From an uncultured Bacteroidales bacterium (GTDB lineage: Bacteria > Bacteroidota > Bacteroidia > Bacteroidales > Paludibacteraceae), in contig CAMOJP010000011.1 in assembly GCA_946617165.1 (NCBI GenBank), positions 1 through 37,334 on the forward strand: DNA of 37,334 nt, in the 5' to 3' direction. Position 1 is the stretch's first letter; each line of letters starts with the position of its first letter. Position numbers and translations under genes: made by a program. Under the pieces are notes generated by a model. It saw only the letters and a program-made list of their open reading frames with translations, searched no databases and was not told the DNA's origin. Positions 8,544-18,038 of the stretch are shown in pieces.

Positions 8544-10016
8544 ATGATACTTAACGAACTACTCTCGCTTATTCAGCCTATCAAAATCATCGGTTCAACC
8601 GATATCGACATCACAGGCATTCAATTCGACTCCCGTAAAGTGGTTGAAGGTAACCTATTTGTAGCTCAAGTGGGAACTGCCGTAGACGGACACGAATATA
8701 TCCACTCCTGCATAGAGAAAGGTGCTAAAGCTGTCGTACTAAGTAAAACCGAATATATAGCATCGGCTCCGAAGGCGACATATATCCTTGTGGAAAACAC
8801 AGACAAAGCATTAGGATTGATTGCCAGCAAGTGGTTCGGAGAACCGAGTAAGAGGCTGACGCTTGTAGGTGTGACAGGTACAAACGGTAAGACAACCATC
8901 GCCACCTTATTATATAAATTAACGCGCGCGATGGGTCACAAAGCCGGATTGCTATCGACTGTTGTCAATTATGTAGATGAAGAGGCCGTACCTGCTACCC
9001 ACACGACACCTGATGCGATTGAACTCAACTGTTTACTGCGTCGGATGGCGGATGCGGGATGCAGTTACGCATTTATGGAAGTAAGTAGCCATTCTATTGC
9101 GCAAGAACGCATTGCAGGACTGGATTTTGACGGTGCATTATTCACCAATCTCACACGCGATCACATTGACTACCATAAGACCTTTGACAACTATCGTGAT
9201 ACGAAGAAACGTTTATTCGACGGACTGAAGAAGAGTGCTTTTGCAGTGACCAATAAAGATGATAAGAACGGACTTGTTATGACTCAGAACACAAAAGCGG
9301 CCGTATACACCTACTCTGTTCGAAGTATGGCGGATTATCGTGCACAAATATTAGAGGAAGGTTTTGAAGGAATGCTGTTGCAGTTAGACGGACAAGAAGT
9401 CTTTGTACCGCTCGTCGGTCGTTTTAATGTAAGCAATCTGCTTTGTATCTACGGTGCAGCCGTTAATTTAGGTTTTGAGAAAATGGAAATTCTGCGCGTA
9501 TTATCGACACTAAAACCAGTTAACGGACGCTTTGAGACTATCCACTCCTCCAAAGGATGGACAGCTATTGTTGATTATGCACACACGCCAGATGCTGTAG
9601 ATAATGTAATACAGACAATACGAGAGATTTTGGACAGTAAGCCGACGAAAGACGGGGACCGTAAGCCGATACTCATAACAGTAATAGGTTGTGGAGGCAA
9701 CCGCGACAAAGGCAAACGCCCGATGATGGCACAAATAGCAAAGCACGGAAGTGAACAGTTGATACTGACTTCCGATAATCCTCGCGATGAGGAGCCCGCT
9801 GATATTCTGCGCGATATGGCAGCCGGACTAACTGCAGAAGAGTTACGCACGACTTTGATTATTGAAGAGCGTGCTTCTGCCATCCAAACGGCCTGCACGC
9901 TTGCTCAAAAAGGAGACGTTATTTTAGTTGCCGGAAAGGGACACGAAGACTACCAGATTATAAAAGGTGTCAAACACCATTTTGATGACCACGAAATTGT
10001 TCGTAAGTTTAGTTAA
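8544..10016 (+). CDS. murE: UDP-MurNAc-tripeptide synthetase (meso-DAP adding)
   Basis: A cytoplasmic Mur ligase that adds the third amino acid to UDP-MurNAc-L-Ala-D-Glu using ATP. The ATP loop is TGTNGKTT (111-118). The substrate-specifying motif is DNPR (411-414) followed by DEEP, the form found in enzymes that add meso-diaminopimelate rather than lysine, so the organism should have DAP-type peptidoglycan. This fits the nearby lysC/lysA genes that make and consume DAP. The length of 490 residues is standard. It lies within the gene-dense dcw run, with 4 bp before it and 5 bp after it. Confidence 0.96.
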   Translation: MILNELLSLIQPIKIIGSTDIDITGIQFDSRKVVEGNLFVAQVGTAVDGHEYIHSCIEKGAKAVVLSKTEYIASAPKATYILVENTDKALGLIASKWFGEPSKRLTLVGVTGTNGKTTIATLLYKLTRAMGHKAGLLSTVVNYVDEEAVPATHTTPDAIELNCLLRRMADAGCSYAFMEVSSHSIAQERIAGLDFDGALFTNLTRDHIDYHKTFDNYRDTKKRLFDGLKKSAFAVTNKDDKNGLVMTQNTKAAVYTYSVRSMADYRAQILEEGFEGMLLQLDGQEVFVPLVGRFNVSNLLCIYGAAVNLGFEKMEILRVLSTLKPVNGRFETIHSSKGWTAIVDYAHTPDAVDNVIQTIREILDSKPTKDGDRKPILITVIGCGGNRDKGKRPMMAQIAKHGSEQLILTSDNPRDEEPADILRDMAAGLTAEELRTTLIIEERASAIQTACTLAQKGDVILVAGKGHEDYQIIKGVKHHFDDHEIVRKFS

Positions 10017-10021
10017 TAGTT

Positions 10022-11305
10022 ATGTTATACCATTTATTTGATTATTTGCAGAGCGCATATGGTCATGTAGCCGGTGCGCGATTATTCACTTACATCTCAT
10101 TCCGCGCCATCACTGCAGGTGTGCTTGGCTTGCTTGTCAGTATATGGTTCGGAAATTGGTTTATCCATTTCATGAAGCGTCACAATATCAGCGAGACTCA
10201 ACGTGACGAGAAGACCGACCCATTCAATGTAGCCAAAAAAGGTGTACCAACGATGGGGGGACTGATTGTTATAACAGCGATACTTATTCCATGTCTGTTT
10301 TTAGGCAAACTGAACAACGTATATATGTTATTGATGCTCATCACGACACTACTGATGGGAGCATTAGGTTTTGCGGATGACTATATTAAGACTTTCCGCA
10401 AGAACAAAGAGGGACTTAATGGCTGGGTAAAAATAGCCGGTCAAGTGTTATTAGGTCTGATAGTCGGTCTAACACTGCGTTTCTGCCCTGCTATATCTAT
10501 GAACGAAGTTGTGACGAGTCATATTGAAGAAAACGTAGTAGTGGTAGAGAAGACACCGGAGATCAAGTCCACTCAAACGACGATTCCATTCGTTAAGCAT
10601 CATAACTTCAACTACGCGGATTTATTCAGTTGGTTAGGTGAAGAGAACAAATACCGGGCAGGATGGATATTCTTTGTACTACTGACAATATTTGTAGTAG
10701 CAGCCGTAAGTAACGGAGCAAATCTCAATGACGGGATGGACGGGATGTGTGCCGGTAACTCGGCAATAATAGGTATAGCATTACTGATTTTAGCCTACAC
10801 AAGCGGTAGTGTCATATGGGCGGAGTATTTTGATGTAATGTATATTCCGGGCAGTGAAGAGATTGTCGTATTTTTGGCAGCATTTGTAGGCGCATTAGTA
10901 GGTTACCTGTGGTTTAACGGTTTCCCCGCACAAGTATTCCTCGGTGATACAGGAAGTCTGACCGTAGGTGGGATTATCGGTGTATGTGCGATGATTATTC
11001 ATAAGGAGTTGATGGTTCCTGTACTGTGTGGTGTTTTTCTCATGGAAAGCGTATCGGTTATTCTACAGACGCAAGTATATAAGTTCTATAAGAAACGCGG
11101 TCAGCATGTACGTATATGGAAACGCACTCCATTACATGACCATTTCCGCACGTCAGTAGAACAAGTACTGAAAAATGACCCTACCTGTTCTATACTTTTC
11201 AAAGGTAGTGGCAATCTACAGCATGAAACAAAGATTGTACTACGCTTCTGCATCGTAACTCTGATATTAGCTGCGGTAACTATTTTAACACTCAAGATAA
11301 GATAA
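10022..11305 (+). CDS. mraY: Phospho-MurNAc-pentapeptide translocase
   Basis: An integral membrane transferase that makes lipid I from UDP-MurNAc-pentapeptide and undecaprenyl phosphate. The catalytic motifs are visible: GFADD (Asp119, Asp120), NLNDGMDG (234-241) and FLGDTGSL. About ten hydrophobic segments span the chain. At 427 residues it is longer than the E. coli protein (about 360). The extra length is a hydrophilic insert at about residues 158-212 between membrane segments, a known feature of Bacteroidota MraY. The start at 10022 comes 5 bp after the murE stop. Confidence 0.96.
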   Translation: MLYHLFDYLQSAYGHVAGARLFTYISFRAITAGVLGLLVSIWFGNWFIHFMKRHNISETQRDEKTDPFNVAKKGVPTMGGLIVITAILIPCLFLGKLNNVYMLLMLITTLLMGALGFADDYIKTFRKNKEGLNGWVKIAGQVLLGLIVGLTLRFCPAISMNEVVTSHIEENVVVVEKTPEIKSTQTTIPFVKHHNFNYADLFSWLGEENKYRAGWIFFVLLTIFVVAAVSNGANLNDGMDGMCAGNSAIIGIALLILAYTSGSVIWAEYFDVMYIPGSEEIVVFLAAFVGALVGYLWFNGFPAQVFLGDTGSLTVGGIIGVCAMIIHKELMVPVLCGVFLMESVSVILQTQVYKFYKKRGQHVRIWKRTPLHDHFRTSVEQVLKNDPTCSILFKGSGNLQHETKIVLRFCIVTLILAAVTILTLKIR

Positions 11306-11306
11306 T

Positions 11307-12650
11307 ATGGTACAAGAAAAAGCAATAAATAAACGGTTGGTTGTTTTAGGCGCCGGTGAGAGCGGAACGGGCGCAGCTATTCTTGCCAAGGAGAAGGGCT
11401 ATGATGTATTCGTAAGCGATTGCGGTACGATTAGTGCTCCCTATCGTGCATTATTAAACCAGAATGGAATTACATGGGAAGACGGCCAACATACTGAATC
11501 GCGCATATTGGATGCAAACGAAGTGGTCAAGTCGCCCGGTATTCCATTGACAGCTCCGCTTGTTAAAAAATTACAAGCACAAGGCACCCCTATCATTTCG
11601 GAAATTGAGTTTGCAGCCCGCTACACGAATGCCAAGATGATTTGCATCACCGGTTCTAACGGTAAGACGACAACCACATCACTTATTTTTGATATTCTTC
11701 GTCGCGCCGGATTGGATGTCGGTTTGGCCGGTAACATAGGCGCATCATTGGCTCTGCAAGTTGCGCACGAAGACCATGATTACTACGTCATTGAGTTGTC
11801 ATCGTTCCAATTGGATAACATGTACGATTTCAGGGCTAATATAGCCATCTTACTCAATATAACGCCAGACCATCTGGATCGTTACAACTATGAGTTCCAG
11901 AATTATGTAAAAGCTAAATTCCGCATTACACAGAACCAGACGAAGGATGACGCATTCATTTACTGGTCAGGCGATCCTGTTATTGACAATGAGATACAAA
12001 AGATGTCCTTAGGAGCAACGCTATACCCATTCGGTAAAGAAGGCAACGCAGCCTATATTCGTGGGAATGACCTGATTGTAGAAGCAGGTGAGAAATTTAA
12101 GATGCCTTATACCGACATCGCCATTCAAGGCAAGCATAACCAACTCAACTCTATGGCAGCATCGATTGCGGCACAGGTTTTGCATATCAAGAACGATGTG
12201 ATTCGCGAGTCACTTCAGCGTTTTACCGGAGTGGAACACCGGTTACAATACGTAGCGACAGTAAAGGGGGTACGTTATATCAATGATAGCAAAGCCACCA
12301 ACGTAAATTCTTGTTGGTACGCTTTAGAAGCGATGACAACTCCTACGGTACTTATTCTCGGTGGTAAAGATAAAGGTAACGACTACTCGGAGATTGATGA
12401 TTTAGTTCGAGAAAAATGCCACACTTTAGTATTTATGGGTCTGCATAATGAGAAATTACGCGAGCACTTCAGTAACTTCGGACTGAATATTATAGATACG
12501 GATAATCTACATGACGCGATACAAGGAGCTTACCACGCAGCACATGAAGGTGATACGGTATTATTGTCTCCCTGCTGCGCAAGTTTTGATTTATTCACTT
12601 CCTACGAAGACCGCGGGCAACAGTTTATGGATGCAGTAAGAAATCTATGA
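11307..12650 (+). CDS. murD: UDP-MurNAc-L-alanine:D-glutamate ligase
   Basis: A cytoplasmic Mur ligase that adds D-glutamate to UDP-MurNAc-L-Ala. It shows the nucleotide-fold N-terminus (VLGAGESG), the ATP loop GSNGKTTTT (116-124), NITPDHLDRY in the centre, and the conserved C-terminal block SPCCASFDLF followed by EDRGQQF. At 447 residues it has the family's usual length. It begins 1 bp after the mraY stop, and its own stop overlaps the ftsW start by 4 bp. Confidence 0.96.
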   Translation: MVQEKAINKRLVVLGAGESGTGAAILAKEKGYDVFVSDCGTISAPYRALLNQNGITWEDGQHTESRILDANEVVKSPGIPLTAPLVKKLQAQGTPIISEIEFAARYTNAKMICITGSNGKTTTTSLIFDILRRAGLDVGLAGNIGASLALQVAHEDHDYYVIELSSFQLDNMYDFRANIAILLNITPDHLDRYNYEFQNYVKAKFRITQNQTKDDAFIYWSGDPVIDNEIQKMSLGATLYPFGKEGNAAYIRGNDLIVEAGEKFKMPYTDIAIQGKHNQLNSMAASIAAQVLHIKNDVIRESLQRFTGVEHRLQYVATVKGVRYINDSKATNVNSCWYALEAMTTPTVLILGGKDKGNDYSEIDDLVREKCHTLVFMGLHNEKLREHFSNFGLNIIDTDNLHDAIQGAYHAAHEGDTVLLSPCCASFDLFTSYEDRGQQFMDAVRNL

Positions 12651-13888
12651 AACGATTTGACCTAAAATATATTGACAAGACCTATTGGGTGTTATATATT
12701 GCTTTAGCGATAGTAGCAGTTATTGCCCTATTTTCAGCTGGTAGCACATTAGTTTATGAACGCCATTCTATTTTAGGTCCGGTTACGTCACAGATGTTAT
12801 TTCTATGCTTAGGTATTATTGTAGCATTCTTTTTGCAGTTTGTTCCAAGCAAATATATTCGTTTAGGCGGTTACTTTTTTTTAGGGCTATCGCTGTTGTG
12901 CTTGTGGAGTATGCTAATACCCGGTAACCCCTTGGTTGCGACCATTAACGGTGCCAGTCGATGGATTAAGATTGGAGGTTTCACATTCCAGCCTTCAGAG
13001 TTAGCCAAGTTATCGCTTATTATTGTTGTTACAGACCTGTTATCGCGTATTAAGACAGAAGAAGACAAGCGTCGTTATTTCTTTTGGACACTGGGTCTGA
13101 CAGCTGCTACGGCGTTACCTATCATGACAGGAAACTTATCAACGGCAGTATTGCTCGGAGGTATCGTACTTATTTTGTGGTTCTTAGCACGCATTCCGTG
13201 GAAGTATATATTATCTGTTATTGGTATTGCGATAGTGCTTTTAGTTGCAGGTTATGCGATTGTTGAGTTTGGTTTTGTTCGTCGAGGTCAAGCGATTACC
13301 CATGGTCCGTTTAAGCGTGCAACGACATGGGTAGGACGTATTGACGACATTTTCTCTGAGCACCAAGAGAGTGCTGAATTCAAACTGACAGATGACAACT
13401 ACCAGCGTTCTATAGCTAAAGTTGCAGTAGCACGCGGCGGGAAGTCTCCGATTGGTGTACTGCCTGGTAATAGTCAGGAGCGTGATTTTCTACCTCAGGC
13501 TTTTGCGGATTATATCTTTGCCATTATTGTAGAAGAGACCGGTATGTTTGGTGCGATAGTGCTCATATTCTTATACATGGCTGTTCTATTCCGAGCCTGT
13601 CAGACATCGAGCCGGTTTGGTGATTATGCAGCCTTATTGATGGTGATGGGTTTGGCACTGATGTTGACCTGTCAAGCGCTGGTATCAATGATGGTAGCTG
13701 TAGGATTAGGACCTGTTACAGGTCAGCCACTCCCCCTTATATCTCGTGGAGGAACGAGTGCGCTTATTACGTCTGCATATTTCGGAATCATCATGTCTGT
13801 TAGTCGCGAGCAAAGTGAATTGTCGGAACGCCAAAATAAGACGACGCAGGAATCATTGAACGATGTGCCTGATATTGAATTAGAATAA
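12647..13888 (+). CDS. ftsW: Septal peptidoglycan polymerase of the SEDS family
   Basis: A polytopic membrane glycosyltransferase that polymerises lipid II at the septum with FtsI. Around ten hydrophobic helices are evident. Family motifs include NGASRWI with the adjacent FQPSELAKL segment, and GQPLPLISRGGTS near the C-terminus. Its place between murD and murG, rather than beside a rod-shape gene, supports FtsW over RodA. The chain ends in a short charged tail. The final stop is 25 bp from murG. Confidence 0.94.
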   Translation: MKRFDLKYIDKTYWVLYIALAIVAVIALFSAGSTLVYERHSILGPVTSQMLFLCLGIIVAFFLQFVPSKYIRLGGYFFLGLSLLCLWSMLIPGNPLVATINGASRWIKIGGFTFQPSELAKLSLIIVVTDLLSRIKTEEDKRRYFFWTLGLTAATALPIMTGNLSTAVLLGGIVLILWFLARIPWKYILSVIGIAIVLLVAGYAIVEFGFVRRGQAITHGPFKRATTWVGRIDDIFSEHQESAEFKLTDDNYQRSIAKVAVARGGKSPIGVLPGNSQERDFLPQAFADYIFAIIVEETGMFGAIVLIFLYMAVLFRACQTSSRFGDYAALLMVMGLALMLTCQALVSMMVAVGLGPVTGQPLPLISRGGTSALITSAYFGIIMSVSREQSELSERQNKTTQESLNDVPDIELE

Positions 13889-13913
13889 AAAAATTGATAA
13901 TGTCTTACCATAT

Positions 13914-14996
13914 ATGAAGTATTTAATCTCCGGCGGCGGAACAGGTGGTCACATCTTCCCCGCAGTAAGTATTGCAAACGCTTTGCGCGAATTAGACCCT
14001 GAAGCAGACATTTTATTCGTAGGAGCTTTAGGTCGTATGGAAATGGAACGTGTACCGCAAGCCGGTTATAAGATTATCGGTTTGCCAGTACGAGGTTTCA
14101 ACCGCAGTCAGCCGTGGAAGAATATAACTGTGTTGATAGACTTGTTGCGCTCGATGCGTCAAGCGAGACGAATCATTAAGGATTTTCGTCCGGATGTAGG
14201 CGTAGGCGTTGGAGGTTATGCTTCCGGAGCCGCTATGAAAGTGGCGGCAAAGATGGGAGTACCAATTTTACTGCAAGAGCAGAATGGTTTTGCCGGAGTA
14301 ACGAACAAGTTGCTCAAAGACGATGCCCAAAAGATATGCGTAGCTTATGAGGGTATGGAGCGTTTCTTCCCCAAAGAAAAAATTATACTGACAGGTAATC
14401 CCGTTCGGCAGAATCTGACGGAGGGAAAATCACTCAATACAAACGGCAAGAAGACATTGCTTATTATCGGCGGCTCATTAGGTGCGCGAACGATTAATGA
14501 AGCCATTGCAGCCGGCTTGGAGAAACTAGCAAAAGCGGATATTAATGTGGTATGGCAAACAGGTAAGATTTACTACGAGAAGATATCTGCACAAGTAGCT
14601 GAGTTGGGTATTCCGACGGAAGGTTGGTTAGAGGTCCTTCCTTTCTTAGCTGACATGCCGGATCGTTATGCAACAGCCGACCTTGTTATCTCCCGCGCGG
14701 GAGCATCTTCTATTTCAGAGTTATGTCTATTAGGCAAGCCATGCATTTTAGTGCCGTCGCCCAATGTAGCGGAAGACCACCAGACGCATAATGCGATGGC
14801 ATTAGTCAATAAGGAAGCGGCAGTCTTAGTGCGCGACAAGGACGCAACAGAGCAGTTAGTAGATACAGCACTGCAATTAATTACAGATAACGAGAAGCTC
14901 AAGAGTCTTCACACCAATATTTTAACTTTGGCGCAGACAGACTCAGCACGTCGCATTGCTGAAGAGGTTATCCAATTAGCGAAGCACAAAGCCTAA
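13914..14996 (+). CDS. murG: Lipid II-forming GlcNAc transferase
   Basis: A peripheral inner-membrane GT28 glycosyltransferase that adds GlcNAc to lipid I to give lipid II. The N-terminal glycine loop GGGTGGHIFPA (7-17), GVGGYASG, and the UDP-GlcNAc site around SRAGASSISE and AEDHQTHNA are all present. The 360-residue length is normal. It is the last recognisable dcw gene: the next gene is not murC, which normally follows it in this phylum. Confidence 0.96.
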   Translation: MKYLISGGGTGGHIFPAVSIANALRELDPEADILFVGALGRMEMERVPQAGYKIIGLPVRGFNRSQPWKNITVLIDLLRSMRQARRIIKDFRPDVGVGVGGYASGAAMKVAAKMGVPILLQEQNGFAGVTNKLLKDDAQKICVAYEGMERFFPKEKIILTGNPVRQNLTEGKSLNTNGKKTLLIIGGSLGARTINEAIAAGLEKLAKADINVVWQTGKIYYEKISAQVAELGIPTEGWLEVLPFLADMPDRYATADLVISRAGASSISELCLLGKPCILVPSPNVAEDHQTHNAMALVNKEAAVLVRDKDATEQLVDTALQLITDNEKLKSLHTNILTLAQTDSARRIAEEVIQLAKHKA

Positions 14997-15014
14997 CAAT
15001 AAATATCAAGTCCT

Positions 15015-15977
15015 ATGACAAACAAAGAATTGTACACCGAGTGGTCAAAGTCTCAAACGAGTCTGCCAATATTTATGCAGCCATGGTGGTTAGACGCCGT
15101 GTGCGCAGGTCGAGAATGGGATGTCATCCTCATTAAAGGAGAGAAGGAAGACGAAGTGCTTGCGGCGCTGGCTTATATGCTTTGTCATAAATGGTGGATG
15201 CGGTGGATAGACATGCCACAAGAGACCCAAATCGGGGGATTATGGTTAGACGAGAATCGCGAGTTTGAAGCCGAGAGACTAACCACCATATGCCAAGAAG
15301 CTTCCACCCAATTAGCCTCCAAGAAGTTGCATTATTACTACCAACAGTTCCCCGTAGGCAGTCCTTGTCCGGAGCAATTCAGTGCATTAGGATTCAAGAC
15401 GAAAGAACGTATTACTTATCGTCTAAACGACATTTCTGATTTAGACAAGACTATAGACGGTTTTTCAAAGAACAAGAAGCGTCAGTTACAAAAAGCCTTA
15501 TCGCTCCACATGGAGACGGAGATGACAGCGGAAGAATTTTTCCATTTCCACCTGCAATGTATGCAAAAGCAGAAGAAACATTTATCATACTCCCGAGAGT
15601 TTTTATTGGTATTAGAGCAAAAACTGCGCAAGCATCACCAGTCACAGATTATATCCATATGTAATGCAGACCATACTCCTTATGCAGCCGCCCTTTTGGT
15701 ATGGGACAAATGCCGAATGTACTACCTAATACCCTGTTATGACCCGGAATATAAGGAATCGGGGGCGAGTGCATTATTGGTATTGGAGGCCATCAAACAG
15801 GCTCGTGAATTAGGTGTAGCCTTTGATTTTGAAGGCAGTATGATAAGCGGTGTAGCTAAGCACTACAAACAATTCGGCCCAACACCCGCAACGTACTACA
15901 GCGTTGAGAAATACTATAAATGGTGGTTTAGATTAGCTATCTTCTGGAGTTGGCTAAGGAACAGGAAGAAACGTTAG
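15015..15977 (+). CDS. FemAB/GNAT-like acyltransferase
   Basis: A 320-residue cytoplasmic protein with the layout of FemAB-like or Acetyltransf_6 (BioF2-type) proteins. The sequence QPWWLDAV near the N-terminus, FSKNKKRQLQKA in the middle, and the late segment SGASALLVLEAIKQARELG followed by FDFEGSM correspond to the acyl-donor-binding half of the double-GNAT fold. Such proteins add aminoacyl groups to peptidoglycan or acyl groups to surface sugars. The substrate cannot be told from sequence. It follows murG by 18 bp in the place usually taken by murC, and its stop overlaps the converging flippase gene by 4 bp. A role in cell wall or surface polysaccharide modification is inferred from this context. 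Confidence 0.7.
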   Translation: MTNKELYTEWSKSQTSLPIFMQPWWLDAVCAGREWDVILIKGEKEDEVLAALAYMLCHKWWMRWIDMPQETQIGGLWLDENREFEAERLTTICQEASTQLASKKLHYYYQQFPVGSPCPEQFSALGFKTKERITYRLNDISDLDKTIDGFSKNKKRQLQKALSLHMETEMTAEEFFHFHLQCMQKQKKHLSYSREFLLVLEQKLRKHHQSQIISICNADHTPYAAALLVWDKCRMYYLIPCYDPEYKESGASALLVLEAIKQARELGVAFDFEGSMISGVAKHYKQFGPTPATYYSVEKYYKWWFRLAIFWSWLRNRKKR

Positions 15978-17230
15978 GAGAGCTTCTTCTCATAACGGAA
16001 GACAATCCACAAGAACCATATTAGTTCCAACAGCATAAAGACAAATCCTGCTGCAACGTAAAGCGTGACAGCAAGGATGAAATCGTTATAGGCTATACCG
16101 ATATACAGTCCTACTATTCGTGCCACAAGATAGCCTATTTCAAAGACTAACAATCCATGTTGTTTACCAAAGATATCGGGAATAAAATTGATAGTTGTAG
16201 TAACGAGTACCATTGCCAACCAAAAGAGCATAAGTCGGATAATGGTAGCCGTCATCTCCCACCCTTCGCCCAGCAAGAGTTGTGTCAACCAAGGTAGGAT
16301 AAAATATAGTCCCACAAAGCATGGTATAGTAACCAACATTGTTTTTGAAATAAATTCTGAGAGCAAGTGCTTGATTGATTGGTGCTGATTAACAAGATAT
16401 GCGACACGCTGATAGAGCACTTGGTAAACAGAGCCACAAATCATATTGACTGGCCTGTAAGCAAGAGTAATAGCCATTGCGAAAAATCCCAATTCCGATA
16501 AGCCGAAGAAAGGAGTAAGCAGGAATGCCGGCATATTACCGCTCAGCACATTGACTAATGATTTAGGCAGCGAGAACGCTGGGAACTTTATATATTGTTT
16601 GGCAACCGATTTTCGCTCTGAATGCGAAGAAAGAGTAAAGATAGACGTTATACCGTTTTTCCAACTGACAGCGAATGAAGTAATGCATCCAACAAATGGT
16701 CCGATAACGGAAGAAACAATCAGTCCTCCGCTAAGGAAGCCGGCATAACCGAATCCTACTTTAGTTGCAGCATTGGTGAGAGAAGAAGAAACTTGATAGG
16801 CACTGATATAGTTAAATTGTTTATAGCGAGTATAATAGTAGTTGAGCAAAGTCCACAGTCCTATTACGAGGACATAGAGCGGCAACAGCCAAAGCCATTG
16901 TCCAAGTTGCGGAGCATTAAAGAGCGAGGCTATTTGTGAACCAAACGGCAGAGAAATGAGTGTAAGGATTGTAACGAGTGTAAGTATTATTAGCCCCACA
17001 TGAAAGACAGCCCGTGCGTCGGCATCTTTTTCAGGCAAAACGATAGCATATTGATACTCAGCCGTACCTAACAAAGTCAATACTCCCCCAATACTCAGGA
17101 AGAGATTAAGGAGTCCGAAATCATCAGGAGAATAGACACGTGTAAGGATAGGATAAACGAGCAAACCGACAGTCTGTGCGATGACATTAGCGGAAAGCAA
17201 TTTAACACTATCTCGAACTATTCTATTCAT
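15974..17230 (-). CDS. Oligosaccharide (Wzx-type) flippase
   Basis: A 418-residue polytopic membrane protein of the MOP superfamily. About twelve hydrophobic helices are present, and the N-terminal segment, with VYPILTRVYSPDDFGLL, is typical of polysaccharide exporters that flip lipid-linked O-antigen or capsule repeat units. The frame extends to a TTG at 17242, but that codon lies within the -7 box, so the ATG at 17230 (MNRIVRDSV) must be the start. It is not MurJ by sequence, although a lipid II flippase role cannot be excluded given the dcw neighbours. No glycosyltransferase cluster is attached. It converges on the FemAB-like gene with a 4-bp overlap. Confidence 0.83.
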   Translation of the reverse strand: MNRIVRDSVKLLSANVIAQTVGLLVYPILTRVYSPDDFGLLNLFLSIGGVLTLLGTAEYQYAIVLPEKDADARAVFHVGLIILTLVTILTLISLPFGSQIASLFNAPQLGQWLWLLPLYVLVIGLWTLLNYYYTRYKQFNYISAYQVSSSLTNAATKVGFGYAGFLSGGLIVSSVIGPFVGCITSFAVSWKNGITSIFTLSSHSERKSVAKQYIKFPAFSLPKSLVNVLSGNMPAFLLTPFFGLSELGFFAMAITLAYRPVNMICGSVYQVLYQRVAYLVNQHQSIKHLLSEFISKTMLVTIPCFVGLYFILPWLTQLLLGEGWEMTATIIRLMLFWLAMVLVTTTINFIPDIFGKQHGLLVFEIGYLVARIVGLYIGIAYNDFILAVTLYVAAGFVFMLLELIWFLWIVFRYEKKLS

Positions 17231-17239
17231 TTTCGGGCA

Positions 17240-17271
17240 CAAAAGTACTGCTTTTTATGCAAAAAAACAAC
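17240..17271 (-). promoter_or_regulatory. Promoter of the flippase gene, very short leader
   Basis: On the minus strand GTTG (17268-17271) and TACTTTTG (17240-17247) are 20 bp apart. Only 9 bases separate the -7 box from the ATG at 17230, so the transcript would have a leader of about 2-4 bases or none. Confidence 0.65.
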
Positions 17272-17297
17272 TAATCTGTGAATTTTTACATAAAAAA

Positions 17298-17329
17298 TTT
17301 GCGTATTTCACATAAAAGTAGTAAATTTG
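17298..17329 (+). promoter_or_regulatory. Promoter of the tonB-like gene
   Basis: TTTG at 17298-17301 and TAAATTTG at 17322-17329 are exactly 20 bp apart, a full -33/-7 match. Transcription should begin near 17336, leaving a leader of about 22 bases. recG, which directly abuts tonB, is probably on the same transcript. Confidence 0.8.
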
Positions 17330-17357
17330 CGGGCTGAAAAAAATATACACACGTACT

Positions 17358-18038
17358 ATGCAAGTCAAAAAATCACAAAAAGCGAGTCTTGAGGACAAGA
17401 AGTTGACCTATGTATTATTAGGTTTTGTTTTTGTGCTCAGTCTATGCTATGTTGCTTTGGAGTGGACCGAGCAAGAGGTCACCAAGTATGAAGTAGCTGA
17501 CATGGATTTCCAATTTGAAGAGGAGATTGAGATTCAGCAAACGAGTCAAGAGACTACTCCTCCCCCTCCACCACCTCCAGTACAGGAAGTAGAGGTATTG
17601 AACGTCGTTGAGGATGATGTAGAGACCCAAGAGATTGAGATTAACACGGAGGATGACAAGAACACCGAGGTGATAATCCAAGCTCCTGTAGAAGTACAGG
17701 AAGAGGAAGAGGAAGAAGAGGTTGTCTTTGTAGTAGTAGAGAAGATGCCAGAGTTCCCCGGTGGTCAACAAGCATTGTTCAAGTACTTAAGTGAGAATGT
17801 AAAGTATCCGGTTATTGCTCAAGAGAACGGAATCCAAGGTCGTGTAATCTGCCAGTTCGTAGTAAACAAGGACGGTAAGATTGTTGACGTTGAGGTTGTT
17901 CGTTCTGGCGGTGATCCATCATTGGACAAAGAGGCAGTACGTGTCATTAAGTCCATGCCAAACTGGAAACCGGGTCAACAGCGTGGTAAAGCTGTTCGCG
18001 TAAAGTACACGGTTCCTGTTAACTTCCGTTTACAATAA
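17358..18038 (+). CDS. TonB-family energy transducer
   Basis: A 226-residue inner-membrane-anchored protein that carries proton-motive energy to outer-membrane TonB-dependent (SusC-like) transporters. A single hydrophobic segment lies at about residues 17-38. It is followed by an acidic and proline-rich periplasmic linker with seven consecutive prolines near residue 70 and a run of glutamates near 120. The C-terminal domain (about 130-226) has the Bacteroidota TonB pattern MPEFPGGQQALFKYL, GRVICQFVVNKDG and the ending VPVNFRLQ. No exbB or exbD is adjacent, so the partner complex must be encoded elsewhere. Confidence 0.93.
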   Translation: MQVKKSQKASLEDKKLTYVLLGFVFVLSLCYVALEWTEQEVTKYEVADMDFQFEEEIEIQQTSQETTPPPPPPPVQEVEVLNVVEDDVETQEIEINTEDDKNTEVIIQAPVEVQEEEEEEEVVFVVVEKMPEFPGGQQALFKYLSENVKYPVIAQENGIQGRVICQFVVNKDGKIVDVEVVRSGGDPSLDKEAVRVIKSMPNWKPGQQRGKAVRVKYTVPVNFRLQ

